Positions 16,735 to 25,572 of a DNA stretch of 64,000 nucleotides are shown piece after piece (position 1 is the first letter of the stretch; the number at the start of each line of letters is the position of its first letter). The translations under genes and the position numbers were made by a program. The DNA is taken from contig CAMLLD010000031.1 of assembly GCA_946480785.1 (NCBI GenBank), forward strand, positions 1 to 64,000. The letters are read 5' to 3'. The notes beneath the pieces were generated by a model that was not told the DNA's origin, did no database searches, and worked only from the letters and a program-made list of their open reading frames with translations. This DNA comes from an uncultured Blastocatellia bacterium. GTDB lineage: Bacteria; Acidobacteriota; Blastocatellia; Pyrinomonadales; Pyrinomonadaceae.

Positions 16735-18555
16735 CTACTCGGCAGACTCTTTCTTCTTCGGCCGCTGGTTCGCCGGCAACACGCGCTTGCGCAACCTGAT
16801 CGTTTCCGGCGTCACTTCGACAAGCTCGTCATCCGCGATGAACTCGAGCGCCTGTTCGAGCGACAGTTCTTTCGGTGGCACGAGCCGCATCGCTTCGTCA
16901 GCCGTCGACGCACGCATGTTGGTCAGCTTCTTCTCTTTCACCGCGTTGACGTCGAGGTCCACCGCGCGCGCGTTCTCGCCGATGATCATGCCTTCGTAAA
17001 CCTTCGTGCCCGGCCTGACGAACAACGTGCCGCGCTCCTGAAGATTGAAGAGCGCGTAAGTGGTCGTGTCGCCGGTGCGATCGGCAACGAGCGATCCGGT
17101 CGCGCGGCCGCGCATCGTTCCCTGCCACTCGCCCCAGCGCAGAAACATCGTGTTCAGTAACCCCGTGCCTTTCGTCTCGGTGAGAAACTCGTTGCGAAAA
17201 CCAATCAACCCGCGCGACGGCGCTTCAAACTCGAGCCGCACGCGCCCGGTGCCGTGATTGATCATCTTCGTCATCTGACCCTTGCGGCGGCCGAGCGCTT
17301 CCGTGATCACGCCGATGAACTCGTCGGGACAATCGACGACCACCGCTTCGATCGGCTCAAGCATCTGCCCGTCGACCTTACGCGTGATTGCTTCCGGCTT
17401 GGAAACCTGAAGCTCGTAACCTTCGCGCCGCATCATCTCGATCAGGATCGCAAGTTGAAGTTCGCCGCGGCCCGAGACTTTGAACTGGTCCGGCGATTCG
17501 GTCTCTTCGACGCGAATCGCCACGTTGCCGAGAATCTCTTTGTCGAGTCGCTCCTTGAGCTGGCGCGACGTCACATACTTTCCTTCTCGCCCGGCAAACG
17601 GCGAGTTGTTGACGCCGAAGATCATCGCGATCGTCGGCTCGTCGACGGCGATCGACGGCAGCGGCTGCGGATTCTCGACGGAAGTGATCGTGTCGCCGAT
17701 GTTGATGTTCTCGATGCCGGCGAGCGCGACGATCTCGCCGAAGCTCGCGCTCGCGACCGCCTCACGCTTCAATCCTTCGAAGACGTAAAGCTGCGACACT
17801 TTGATCTTTTGCGTCGAGCGATCGGGCTTCACCACCGCGATCTGATCGCCGACCTTGATCTCGCCGGAGAAGATGCGGCCGATGGCGAGCCGTCCGACGT
17901 AGTCGTTGTAATCGAGGTTCGCGACGAGCAACTGCAGCGAGTCGGAACGAAGCTCACGCGGCGCCGGAATCGTCTCAACGATCTGATCGAAGAGCGGTTG
18001 TAAGTTGTTCGAGTCGTCTTCGAGTTTGTGTTTGGCGACACCGTCGCGTGAGACGGCGTAAAGGATAGGAAACTCGATCTGCTCGTCCGTGGCGTCGAGA
18101 TCGAGAAAGAGTTCGTAAATCTCGTTCACGACTTCGTCAGGTCGCGCATCGCCACGGTCGATCTTGTTGACGACGGCGATTGCGGGCAGGCGCGCTTCGA
18201 GTGCTTTGCGCAGGACGAAGCGCGTTTGCGGCAAACACCCTTCCGCCGCATCGACGAGCAACATCACACCGTCGACCATCTTCAACACGCGCTCGACTTC
18301 GCCGCCGAAGTCTGCGTGACCAGGCGTGTCGACGATGTTGATCTTCACGTCGCGATAACGCACGGCGGTGTTCTTCGCCATGATGGTGATGCCGCGTTCG
18401 CGCTCGAGATCCATCGAGTCCATCACGCGTTCGCGCACCTGTTCGTTCTCGCGGAAAGTGCCGGACTGGCGCAGCATCGCATCGACAAGCGTGGTCTTGC
18501 CGTGATCGACGTGCGCAATGATAGCGATGTTACGGACGTTCTTTTGTTCGGTCAT
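16735..18555 (-). CDS. typA: Ribosome-associated GTPase TypA/BipA
   Basis: A 606-residue translational GTPase of the TypA/BipA family, involved in 50S assembly and stress adaptation. G1 is [10 protein letters not shown] near residues 15-24, switch I contains RERGITI, G3 is DTPGHADF, and G4 is NKIDR. Domain II, the EF-G-like domain III and the BipA-specific C-terminal domain follow ([33 protein letters not shown]). The length matches the family. The start overlaps the end of trmL by 26 bases and thiE follows 4 bases after the stop, so the three genes form an operon. Confidence 0.97.
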   Translation of the reverse strand: MTEQKNVRNIAIIAHVDHGKTTLVDAMLRQSGTFRENEQVRERVMDSMDLERERGITIMAKNTAVRYRDVKINIVDTPGHADFGGEVERVLKMVDGVMLLVDAAEGCLPQTRFVLRKALEARLPAIAVVNKIDRGDARPDEVVNEIYELFLDLDATDEQIEFPILYAVSRDGVAKHKLEDDSNNLQPLFDQIVETIPAPRELRSDSLQLLVANLDYNDYVGRLAIGRIFSGEIKVGDQIAVVKPDRSTQKIKVSQLYVFEGLKREAVASASFGEIVALAGIENINIGDTITSVENPQPLPSIAVDEPTIAMIFGVNNSPFAGREGKYVTSRQLKERLDKEILGNVAIRVEETESPDQFKVSGRGELQLAILIEMMRREGYELQVSKPEAITRKVDGQMLEPIEAVVVDCPDEFIGVITEALGRRKGQMTKMINHGTGRVRLEFEAPSRGLIGFRNEFLTETKGTGLLNTMFLRWGEWQGTMRGRATGSLVADRTGDTTTYALFNLQERGTLFVRPGTKVYEGMIIGENARAVDLDVNAVKEKKLTNMRASTADEAMRLVPPKELSLEQALEFIADDELVEVTPETIRLRKRVLPANQRPKKKESAE

Positions 18556-19006
18556 TGGTACAGGTCTGTCTCAGTGCTTCGTAAAGCACGATACCGACCG
18601 CGGTCGCAAGATTCAAGCTGCGGACTTTGGGATTGAGGATGGGAATTCGCAGGCAGTTGTGCCAATTCCGGCGCAGGAGATCCTCGGGCAAACCGCGTGT
18701 TTCCGGCCCAAAAACGAGGCAATCGCCGGGTTGAAACGACAACTCGGTGTAGACGCGATCGGCCTTCGTGGTGAGATAAATGAAGCGTGCGTCAGGTAAC
18801 GCCTGATAGAACGACTCGAGGTTTGTGTGGCGCGAGAGTTTAACTTCGGGCCAGTAGTCGAGGCCGGCTCGCTTCAGCGCGCGATCGTCCATGCGAAAGC
18901 CGGTGACACCGATGATGTGCAGCGGCACGTTGGTCGCAGCACACAGTCGTGCGATGTTGCCGGTGTTGGGTGGGATCTCAGGTTGGACGAGCGCGACGGA
19001 AAGCAT
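18530..19006 (-). CDS. trmL: tRNA (cytidine/uridine-34-2'-O)-methyltransferase
   Basis: A 158-residue SPOUT methyltransferase that 2'-O-methylates the wobble base of leucine tRNAs. It has the family layout: [11 protein letters not shown] near residues 15-25, [11 protein letters not shown] in the middle, and the knotted SAM site [20 protein letters not shown] near the end. Length fits TrmL (about 155-160). The last 26 bases overlap typA, suggesting coupled translation. The intrinsic terminator at 19054-19101 insulates it from the lysine-rich peptide gene upstream. Confidence 0.93.
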   Translation of the reverse strand: MLSVALVQPEIPPNTGNIARLCAATNVPLHIIGVTGFRMDDRALKRAGLDYWPEVKLSRHTNLESFYQALPDARFIYLTTKADRVYTELSFQPGDCLVFGPETRGLPEDLLRRNWHNCLRIPILNPKVRSLNLATAVGIVLYEALRQTCTNDRTKERP

Positions 19007-19053
19007 GAAGAGAGAGTATAGGACCTATGTGTGCTGTTCGACTCATTCAAAAA

Positions 19054-19101
19054 CAAAAAAGAAACGACGAGCTTCGCTTGAAGATCTCGTCGTTTCTTTT
19101 G
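19054..19101 (-). terminator. Strong intrinsic terminator after the lysine-rich peptide gene
   Basis: A perfect 15-bp stem pairs 19057-19071 with 19086-19100 around a 14-base loop. On the minus strand the stem is followed by TTGTTTTTG, a good U-run, so it should stop transcription of the tiny gene at 19172-19270 before trmL. The plus-strand side is also T-rich, but no plus-strand gene ends here. Confidence 0.85.
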
Positions 19102-19171
19102 TAAGGCCCTGTCGGCCTCAGATGTTTGTGTGCGCCGGTGGAAGGTACGTGCTGTGACCTGCTGGTTCGAG

Positions 19172-19270
19172 TTATCTCTTCTTTGCGGCTTTCTTCGTTC
19201 CGCCCTTCTTCGCGGCCTTCTTGGTTCCGCCCTTTTTCGAGGCTTTCTTTCCACCTTTTTTAGTTGCCAT
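19172..19270 (-). CDS. 32-residue lysine-rich histone H1-like peptide
   Basis: A short frame encoding 32 residues, 14 of them Lys and one Arg, built from GG(T/K)KKA(A/S)KK units: an 8-residue unit followed by two identical 9-residue units, then a terminal Arg. The composition resembles the KKAAKK tails of histone H1-like proteins in Chlamydia and other bacteria, so nucleic-acid binding is likely but unproven. Three signals support it as a real gene. AAGGAG lies about 12 bases before the ATG at 19270. A near-consensus promoter lies at 19382-19410. A strong terminator follows at 19054-19101. The two 27-bp DNA units differ only at synonymous positions, which indicates selection on the peptide. 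Confidence 0.8.
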   Translation of the reverse strand: MATKKGGKKASKKGGTKKAAKKGGTKKAAKKR

Positions 19271-19381
19271 AGCTTCTATGTGCTCCTTCTTTCGAGTTTG
19301 GTTTTTTGTTTCTTCAGGACCACAAGATACTGTGCTTACTTCTCTCTTGTGGGCTAGAGTAAACGGCGCACAACATCTTGC

Positions 19382-19410
19382 TATATAAACGCAAATATCG
19401 CCGATGTCAA
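19382..19410 (-). promoter_or_regulatory. Sigma-70-type promoter for the lysine-rich peptide gene
   Basis: On the minus strand, a consensus -35 TTGACA (19405-19410), a 17-base spacer, and -10 TATATA (19382-19387). Transcription would start near 19375, giving an untranslated leader of about 105 bases before the ATG at 19270. It is one of the best promoter matches in the window. Confidence 0.75.
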
Positions 19411-19618
19411 TAACTTATTACTACTGGCTGAAATATTTTTTCGGCGTCGAGCGAGCGTTCTGTGACGCTCGTGAAGACGCGTCAGGCGCTCACGGCAGGA
19501 TGAAGCGCTCGTGAGTTGGTCCAACTTTATTCGTTGTGTGCGCTAGTGTGAGAACGAGAGAGCGGGGATTAAGAACAGCTAGTAGCTACCGCAGGTGGTC
19601 CAAGGTTGGTCCAGCTCG
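19411..19618. other. Intergenic region without a recognised gene
   Basis: Together with the promoter and leader of the lysine-rich peptide this makes a gap of about 350 bases. No frame looks coding. The word ggtccaa recurs (near 19517, 19594 and 19603), and several short inverted words such as gagcg/cgctc are present, but nothing forms a clear site. The pilin-like gene ends at 19619. Confidence 0.4.
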
Positions 19619-20350
19619 TCAGTTGCGAAACAACGGAGTGAAGATCCATTGATCGTGACGCTCGATACCGTAGTAAGCGAGCACTGAGTTTTTCGTGCTG
19701 CGACTCGCAACGCCGACGAATGGACCACTCGAATCGTCATCGATCGAGCTCGAAGTACTCGGCGCCGGCTTTGTGCCGGTATTGATGGCGTTGACGATCA
19801 CCGGCACCGCAAGTACTTGTAATCGCTGGACTTCCGCGGAGCGTGCCGGCGGAAGGAAACCGCCGGTGTAGAACAGCACTGACTGCTGAAAGTCGATCAG
19901 TCTTTGCGTGCGCGGATGAATCGTGCGCCACTCACCGCCGCCGGTTAACGGATCGTGCGCGGCTGAAGCGCGAAGTATCTGCCTGTTCTTTGAACCACCA
20001 GGGACTGGTATTCCTTCCAGCAGTTGGTCCATCGAAGTCGGCAATGCTTGATCGGCGAAGTTGCCCGTGGTGCTCGCGCGATAACGATAGTATTGCACGA
20101 TCGCATCAGCCACTTGCTCGCCGCGAAAGATCGCTTCCTGCTCGCGGTCACGTTGTGTTTGCTGCTGCATGCTGGGGGCGACAGCCATGGCGAACAAAGC
20201 GACGACACTCATCAGCGCGAGGAGCGCGACGAGGGCGTAGCCACCTTCCGAACGTGTCCGCGCGCTCGCATTCACCTCCGAGAGACGATTCGAACGCTCG
20301 CCGCTCGACCCGCATATATTGTGGTCGGCTTTCACCTCAAGGTTCATCAT
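19619..20350 (-). CDS. Type IV pilin-like (pseudopilin) protein
   Basis: A 243-residue protein with a pilin-type N-terminal helix starting at GG-YALVALLALMSVVALFAM (about residues 36-56), preceded by an unusually long leader of about 36 residues. The usual Glu at position +5 of the mature helix is missing (Ala is there), as in some minor pseudopilins. The C-terminal part is a globular domain of the GspG-like secretion/pilin type. The gene overlaps the end of the PilP-like gene by 14 bases, which places it in the pil operon. It may act as a minor pilin or pseudopilin; the long leader could mean that the true start is further in. Confidence 0.72.
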   Translation of the reverse strand: MMNLEVKADHNICGSSGERSNRLSEVNASARTRSEGGYALVALLALMSVVALFAMAVAPSMQQQTQRDREQEAIFRGEQVADAIVQYYRYRASTTGNFADQALPTSMDQLLEGIPVPGGSKNRQILRASAAHDPLTGGGEWRTIHPRTQRLIDFQQSVLFYTGGFLPPARSAEVQRLQVLAVPVIVNAINTGTKPAPSTSSSIDDDSSGPFVGVASRSTKNSVLAYYGIERHDQWIFTPLFRN

Positions 20351-21278
20351 CTTCAGACTCGACTCGCGGCGTCGGACGCGTCAAAGGGTTACCTGGATTC
20401 TTGTCGCCTTCAGTCATCGCGAGTGTGTGTTTGATCTTCAGCGTGGTGTCCATCATCACCAACTCTTTTTCCGAGATGCTCGTCACGCGAAATCTTCCAC
20501 TGAGCACGTCGCCGCGATGGACGTTCAAAACATTCTTGTTGCTTTTATCCTGAACGAGGGCCGTATCTTCAACTCGCGTGTGCGGACTGATGATGCCGAC
20601 GTAGAGATAGTTGGGAGTCGGCGGCGCGGCGATACTCAACATCGCCTGATTCGAAAAGAGACTGTTGTCGGCGTTGCGCACGATGACGTTGCGCGAGCCC
20701 GGCGCGGCAATCATCGACGCGGAGACGTTCGTAGAGAGTTGCTGCGGACTGATATAGGTCGTTGGCAGTTCGCGGCCGTCGAGATAGATTTTCGTGGCCG
20801 GCGTAAACTTGTCGCCCGCGACTTCGAGTTTGAAATCGCCGCTGCGCGCATAGACATTCGATGGCGACACCGAGGCGAGCAGCAATGGTGGCGGCGGTGG
20901 CGGCGGCGTGGGACTCGGTTGCGGAACCGGAGCCACCGGCTTCGGCGGCGGCACGTAGTACGCGAAGATGTTTCGCTTAACGTCCGGAGCGCTGTAAGAA
21001 GACGGGTGGTAGACAATCGGAGCTAACGCCGCCAGATCGAGGACGTTCTGTGACGGCGTTGGGTTCTGCGTCTGCGTCGCCGCTGCGGTCTGAGTCGTTC
21101 GGGATCCCGGTCCGGAGGGCGCCGGCGTGGCCGTTGCGCGCGGTGTGTTCGGACTCTTGCTGCTGCTGCCGAAGCCGATCAATGCCCACCACAAAAAGAC
21201 CACCGCCACCAGTCCCAAAACGGCAGCCCAAATCAGCTTCTTCCTTTCGCCGGGTTTAGTGAGATCTACTGCTTGCAT
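20337..21278 (-). CDS. PilP-like pilus assembly protein with IPT/TIG-like domain
   Basis: A 313-residue inner-membrane protein. One transmembrane helix (about 15-37) is followed by a long Thr/Pro/Ser-rich periplasmic linker that includes a run of seven prolines. Next comes a beta domain with IPT/TIG flavour (SVSPSNVYARSGDFKLEVAG). The C-terminal domain resembles the PilP/GspC homology region (YLYVGIISPHTRVEDTALVQ, GDVLSGRFRVTSISEKELVM). PilP links the PilNO inner-membrane complex to the PilQ secretin. The position directly after pilO supports this. The inserted IPT-like domain is unusual for PilP. The stop overlaps the pilin-like gene. Confidence 0.75.
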   Translation of the reverse strand: MQAVDLTKPGERKKLIWAAVLGLVAVVFLWWALIGFGSSSKSPNTPRATATPAPSGPGSRTTQTAAATQTQNPTPSQNVLDLAALAPIVYHPSSYSAPDVKRNIFAYYVPPPKPVAPVPQPSPTPPPPPPPLLLASVSPSNVYARSGDFKLEVAGDKFTPATKIYLDGRELPTTYISPQQLSTNVSASMIAAPGSRNVIVRNADNSLFSNQAMLSIAAPPTPNYLYVGIISPHTRVEDTALVQDKSNKNVLNVHRGDVLSGRFRVTSISEKELVMMDTTLKIKHTLAMTEGDKNPGNPLTRPTPRVESEDDEP

Positions 21279-21280
21279 CT

Positions 21281-22027
21281 TTATTCCTGACTGTGGGCAC
21301 TGGTGTTTGTCGCGTTGTCACGCTGGAAGTAAGTCGTCATGTTTATTTGCAAACTGATGAGCGACCCGCGTGGGTTGGCCGGATTTTCGTCGGCCGAAGC
21401 CGGAGCGTTGTTCTCGTTCGCACGTTGCAACTCGACCTGATCGATGATCACAAACTGCTTGGTTCGTTCGAGGTCGCGAATGAAGCGGCGAATGTCGTTG
21501 TACTGCCCTTCCACAGTCACCATCACCGCCACGCCGGGATAAAAACTCTGCCACTTGTTGGTCGTCGATTTACCGCCGATGGCTTTGGTCCCGCTGGGAT
21601 CGAGCGGCGTGTAGGTTGGACCAGAAGTATTGCGCAGCCCGTTCTTCACGATCATCTGGTTGAGCTCGTCATAGAGCTGAATGCGTCCTTCATCCGGCCG
21701 CAGTAGATAGCTGCTCTCGAAGTCGGTCAAGCTCGTGGCGATGTGATCGACCTGTCCCTTCGTGTCGCGCCCTTTGCTGACGACGCCCTGCAGCGTTTGC
21801 AGGTTTGCCTGTAGCCGCGCCTTTTCTGTAGCGAGCGACGTGACGCGCGAACGCGCCGGGACGAGGAAATAAAGATAGCTGAGCAGCACGAGCAGCAACA
21901 CCAAACAACTGCCGGCGAGCGCTGCGACTTCCGCGACGCCAACCATCTTGCCGCGACGCGAGTCGAGAAACGTGCTCAGCCGTTGCTTGTAGCTGGATTC
22001 TAATCGAGGCGCCGTTGCTGCACTCAT
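21281..22027 (-). CDS. pilO: Type IV pilus inner-membrane assembly protein PilO
   Basis: A 248-residue bitopic protein with a transmembrane helix near residues 32-52 (VAALAGSCLVLLLVLLSYLYF). A coiled-coil periplasmic segment follows (LATEKARLQANLQTLQGVV), then a ferredoxin-like C-terminal domain (VAVMVTVEGQYNDIRRFIRD). It forms heterodimers with PilN in the alignment complex. It overlaps pilN by 4 bases and sits 2 bases before the PilP-like gene, so the operon is tight. Confidence 0.85.
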   Translation of the reverse strand: MSAATAPRLESSYKQRLSTFLDSRRGKMVGVAEVAALAGSCLVLLLVLLSYLYFLVPARSRVTSLATEKARLQANLQTLQGVVSKGRDTKGQVDHIATSLTDFESSYLLRPDEGRIQLYDELNQMIVKNGLRNTSGPTYTPLDPSGTKAIGGKSTTNKWQSFYPGVAVMVTVEGQYNDIRRFIRDLERTKQFVIIDQVELQRANENNAPASADENPANPRGSLISLQINMTTYFQRDNATNTSAHSQE

Positions 22028-22653
22028 TTCGACACCTCGCTTCCAACGCCCGAAGCTGCTATCTCCGCGGCGTTCTCATGCGCATAGCCCGAACGCGGCC
22101 GGTAAACTACGACGAAGCCATATTCGGTTCCGGTCTCCCCGCGTCCCTTCTGCAGAGTCTGCGTGCGCAACTCGGGCTGAAAGATTCCTTCCTGATACAT
22201 CGACGAGATCATCTCGTTGATCGTGTCGGGACTCTTCGAAAACAGCACCAGCTCGAGTTCGGCTACGACTTGATCGCCCTGGGTAGTCACGTCCTGTACG
22301 GCGATGCGCGAGACCTTCACGTTAGCAGGCAGTGAAGTTTCGAGATCCACGAGGAGCTTCGACCACAGAAACTTTCGCCGGTCGACCAGCAGGTGCGCGG
22401 CGGGAACCGCCTGTTGCTGTTCGGGCGACAGCAGACTCTTGATCTCGTCCGCTGTCTTCAAGAGGGCCTGTTCTTGTTGGCGAAGATCATTGATCTCGCG
22501 TTGCGCGGCGTCGCCCTGGCTTTTGGCGACGGTGGTGAGCCGCACGACCACCAGCAGCCCGACGACCGCAACAAAGAGAATCACGGCGGTAAGCGCCCAC
22601 GGCAGCAGGCGATTACTAAACGGTTTTGAGGCTAAATTGAGATTGCTATTCAC
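22024..22653 (-). CDS. pilN: Type IV pilus assembly protein PilN
   Basis: A 209-residue bitopic protein. The N-terminal NLASKPFSNR motif is the PilN signature that docks onto PilM. It is followed by a transmembrane helix near 18-37, a coiled coil (LRQQEQALLKTADEIKSLLS) and a ferredoxin-like periplasmic domain. No pilM lies immediately upstream; instead the FHA-GGDEF gene is there, about 105 bases away. The partner PilM and the PilQ secretin must be encoded elsewhere. Confidence 0.86.
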   Translation of the reverse strand: MNSNLNLASKPFSNRLLPWALTAVILFVAVVGLLVVVRLTTVAKSQGDAAQREINDLRQQEQALLKTADEIKSLLSPEQQQAVPAAHLLVDRRKFLWSKLLVDLETSLPANVKVSRIAVQDVTTQGDQVVAELELVLFSKSPDTINEMISSMYQEGIFQPELRTQTLQKGRGETGTEYGFVVVYRPRSGYAHENAAEIAASGVGSEVSK

Positions 22654-22758
22654 TGCGAAAAAAGAATAACGGCCAGTTGGAATAATCGCAAATCGCGGCG
22701 CGTTTGCCTCGATTTACACGTCTTTGTGCATCGTCCGTTGCAACATAAACCGCCGATC

Positions 22759-23745
22759 TTAATCGGTGCGCGGCCGCAGCGGGCCTTCGTTCAGCGCGAG
22801 CGAATGGCGATAGGCGCAGGTGACGTTGCGTCCGTTCCGTTTCGCCCGATAAAGCGCAGAATCCGCCAACTCAACGAGGCGAATCGGATCGCGCGCATCG
22901 TCCGGGAAGCACGCGACACCGACGCTCACTGTCAATCTAAAACGCTCTGCGGCCGGGGTTGCGCCTTCGGTCGACGCCGAGAAGACGGACTGTTCGATGC
23001 TTCTTCGCACGCGCTCGGCAGCCACGAGGCCTTGCAAATAATCGGCGTCAAGCAGGAACGCCGCAAACTCCTCGCCGCCGAAACGCGCCGCCACGTCGCC
23101 GGAGCGCAACGCCGCTTTGATGATCATGCCGATGTCCTGCAGCGTGCGATTGCCGACGAGATGGCCGTAGTTATCGTTGACGGCTTTGAAATGGTCGAGA
23201 TCCATCATCAGGACGCAGAACGGTTGCGACGACTGTTCGGCGCGCGCGGCTTCACGTCTCAATTCGGTAAAGAACGATTTACTGGTTAAGAGGCCGGTGA
23301 GCTCGTCGTGCCCGAGCAGACGCTGAATGCGTTGCTGAAAAGCGCGATCTATTTCGTCCAGCAGTTCGAAACGAAATAGCTGATCGCCGATCGAGATCTT
23401 GTCGCCGTGACGCAAGGTTGCTTCTGTAACCGGGCGACCGTTAACGAGCGTGCCGTTGGTCGAATTGAGATCGCGAATCTTGAAAACGCTTTCGCCCAAA
23501 TCTGCCTCTACCTCGGTGCTGATTGAGGCGTGCAGACGCGAAGCTTTGGCGTCGTTGACGCGAACATCGGCTTCGATCGCGCGGCCGAGTGTCACTGCCG
23601 GACGGTCGAGCGGAATGGGTGTCGCTAGTAATTCTCCGGCCAACGCGACGAGGACCGGCCGGCGGTCGGTGCTCGCGAGAGAGGCGGCGGTGGAATCTGG
23701 TCCAACCTGCGTCGGTGAGTCGGTTTCGTGGTAATCGTGTGTCAT
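22759..23745 (-). CDS. FHA-domain diguanylate cyclase
   Basis: A 328-residue protein with an FHA phosphothreonine-binding domain at about residues 45-128 (TLGRAIEADVRV, SRLHASI, LNSTNGTLVNG) and a GGDEF domain at about 145-310. The active-site loop is GGEEF at 223-227. An RSGD inhibitory-site motif lies at 214-217, five residues before it. The FHA domain suggests that cyclase activity or location is controlled by a Ser/Thr kinase. It lies just upstream of pilN on the same strand, which points to c-di-GMP control of pili. It is divergent from ribA. Confidence 0.92.
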   Translation of the reverse strand: MTHDYHETDSPTQVGPDSTAASLASTDRRPVLVALAGELLATPIPLDRPAVTLGRAIEADVRVNDAKASRLHASISTEVEADLGESVFKIRDLNSTNGTLVNGRPVTEATLRHGDKISIGDQLFRFELLDEIDRAFQQRIQRLLGHDELTGLLTSKSFFTELRREAARAEQSSQPFCVLMMDLDHFKAVNDNYGHLVGNRTLQDIGMIIKAALRSGDVAARFGGEEFAAFLLDADYLQGLVAAERVRRSIEQSVFSASTEGATPAAERFRLTVSVGVACFPDDARDPIRLVELADSALYRAKRNGRNVTCAYRHSLALNEGPLRPRTD

Positions 23746-23784
23746 TCAGGTTCGGCGAGGCTCTGTTTTCGTCCGCGGGGCGGC

Positions 23785-23813
23785 TAGGATCTTATCGCTC
23801 TTGCTCCTATAAT
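23785..23813 (+). promoter_or_regulatory. Possible promoter of ribA
   Basis: A perfect -10 box TATAAT at 23808-23813 lies about 40 bases upstream of the ribA ATG. The -35 position (23785-23790, taggat) is a poor match, so an activator or another sigma factor may be needed, or the match may be chance. No FMN riboswitch is recognisable in the short gap. Confidence 0.4.
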
Positions 23814-23853
23814 TACCACAACCAAATTTACTCTAAAAACCCGCGGTAACATC

Positions 23854-24513
23854 ATGGGCACGCAAACATCAGAAAATTCGCCATTTGGAACTTGTTGTGA
23901 TTCGGTGGAAACCGGCAGCGTAGAACGTGTCGCCGTTGCTAATTTACCAACGGAGTGGGGCGACTTTCGCGTCGCTGCTTATCGCTCCCTGACCAGCGAT
24001 GAGGAGTTCGTGGTCCTATTTAAAGGCGAGATGCGGCGCGACGTGCCGACTCTTGTCCGCATTCACTCGCAGTGTTTGACGGGCGACGTTTTCGGCTCCA
24101 CCAAATGCGACTGCGGCCGGCAGTTGCACCAGACAATGCAGATGATCAACCAGGAAGGACGCGGCGCGATCGTCTACCAGCAGCAGGAAGGACGCGGCAT
24201 CGGCATCGTCAATAAGATTCGCGCTTACGCGCTGCAGGACCAGGGCGCTGATACTGTCGAAGCGAATGTGAGGCTCGGTCTCGAGGTCGATTTGCGTGAG
24301 TATAAGCAGTGTGCCGAGATCCTTTACGACCTCGGCCTCTGCAACGTGAAAGTCATTTCCAATAATCCGTTAAAGCTGCGCGCGCTCGAAGAAGCGGGAC
24401 TGAAGATCGTCGAGCGCGTTTCGATCGAAGTCGATGCGACCGAGGACGCGGCCGGCTACTTGCGCACCAAGAAAGAAAAACTCGGCCACCTGCTCGATCT
24501 GAAAAGAAGTTAG
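23854..24513 (+). CDS. ribA: GTP cyclohydrolase II
   Basis: A 219-residue zinc enzyme that opens GTP to start riboflavin synthesis. The zinc site is [15 protein letters not shown] near residues 74-88 (three Cys ligands). The catalytic and GTP-binding segments are [20 protein letters not shown] and the C-terminal [14 protein letters not shown]. It is a stand-alone RibA without a fused RibB domain and matches the family length. It is divergent from the FHA-cyclase gene and convergent with the TPR gene, with no gap between the two stops. No other riboflavin gene is present in the window. Confidence 0.96.
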   Translation: MGTQTSENSPFGTCCDSVETGSVERVAVANLPTEWGDFRVAAYRSLTSDEEFVVLFKGEMRRDVPTLVRIHSQCLTGDVFGSTKCDCGRQLHQTMQMINQEGRGAIVYQQQEGRGIGIVNKIRAYALQDQGADTVEANVRLGLEVDLREYKQCAEILYDLGLCNVKVISNNPLKLRALEEAGLKIVERVSIEVDATEDAAGYLRTKKEKLGHLLDLKRS

Positions 24514-25542
24514 TTACTGCTTCTTCTCCTTATCTCGCAAATCCTTGATCGTGCCCTTGATGCGATCCGCATCCGGGGCTTTGGGATCCAGTTTCAAATA
24601 CTTCTCCAATTCATCAGCCGCTTCCTTGTTTTTCTGGGCGCTCATGTAAAGGCCGCCGAGATACTTGTGCGCGAGCGCGAGGTTTTCGCCGCCGTTCGCG
24701 ACGGTCGTCTCAAATTCCGGCAACGCCTCGTTGTAGCGCTTCAAGCTGATCAGCGTCAGGCCGAGATAGTAATGGCCGGTGGGGCCGGCACTCTTCAACT
24801 CCAGCGCCTTGCGCAAATGCATCTCGGCTTCGTCAAACTTCTTTTTGTTGAACATCACGATGCCGAGATTGAGATGGGCCACGGGATCATTCGGCTTGAG
24901 CTTGAGTAGCGCCTCGTAAGTCTCGCCGGCCTTGTCCATCTGGTTGAGCTTCATGTACTGGAGCGCGAGATCGCCCAGTGCAATCGCGAAGGATGGATAA
25001 GCAGCAACTGCTTGTGAGAAGAATTCCGCCGCGGCTTTGTTGTTGCCCTTCTGGGCCGCCTGTGTGCCCTTTTGATAAAGACTCAGCGCGTTCTGCGGGA
25101 CGCCCGCAAACGCGGGGTTCGACGAATCTGCCTTGAAATGCAATTCGACGATGACCTGGGATGTACGATTTCTGGCTTCCGGATCGATAGTCAGCGGTTC
25201 GCGAGCCTTCTCATATTGTGAACCCGCATCCACCACCACGCTGTAACTACCGGGCGCCAGTCCGCGGAAATGAAACATACCGTCCTGATCGGTGGCAGTC
25301 GACATCGACGAAAAGGCGCCGGCGGTGCCTTCGAGATTTACCTTAACCTGAACACTGGGTTGGCCCGCAGGGAAAAGTACACGTCCCTGAATGGCATTGT
25401 TGCCATCGCCGCTGGGCAGACCGCGAGAGCTGCCGGGCAGCACGCCCTGGGCGGAAACGGCTGAGTGAATCGAGATGGTGAGAAAAGCAACGAGCGCGAG
25501 TTGAAGATAACGTAAACCGAAGGGAGCTTTGGTTGTCGTCAT
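24514..25542 (-). CDS. Secreted TPR protein with N-terminal carboxypeptidase-regulatory-like domain
   Basis: A 342-residue exported protein. The signal peptide covers about residues 1-32. A beta-sandwich of the CarboxypepD_reg/CnaB-like type spans about 50-135 (IQGRVLFPAGQPSVQVKVNL, FHFRGLAPGSYSVVVDAG). About five tetratricopeptide units fill 150-335 (ALGDLALQYMKLNQMDKAGE, AHLNLGIVMFNKKKFDEAEM). It is a paralogue of the gene just upstream, with the same domain order, and both lie downstream of a TonB-dependent receptor with a related N-terminal domain. A role as a periplasmic or surface scaffold for that receptor is inferred from context. The stop abuts the ribA stop. Confidence 0.82.
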   Translation of the reverse strand: MTTTKAPFGLRYLQLALVAFLTISIHSAVSAQGVLPGSSRGLPSGDGNNAIQGRVLFPAGQPSVQVKVNLEGTAGAFSSMSTATDQDGMFHFRGLAPGSYSVVVDAGSQYEKAREPLTIDPEARNRTSQVIVELHFKADSSNPAFAGVPQNALSLYQKGTQAAQKGNNKAAAEFFSQAVAAYPSFAIALGDLALQYMKLNQMDKAGETYEALLKLKPNDPVAHLNLGIVMFNKKKFDEAEMHLRKALELKSAGPTGHYYLGLTLISLKRYNEALPEFETTVANGGENLALAHKYLGGLYMSAQKNKEAADELEKYLKLDPKAPDADRIKGTIKDLRDKEKKQ

Positions 25543-25572
25543 GGATGATGGCTTCCTTTCTGACTCAAAGTG

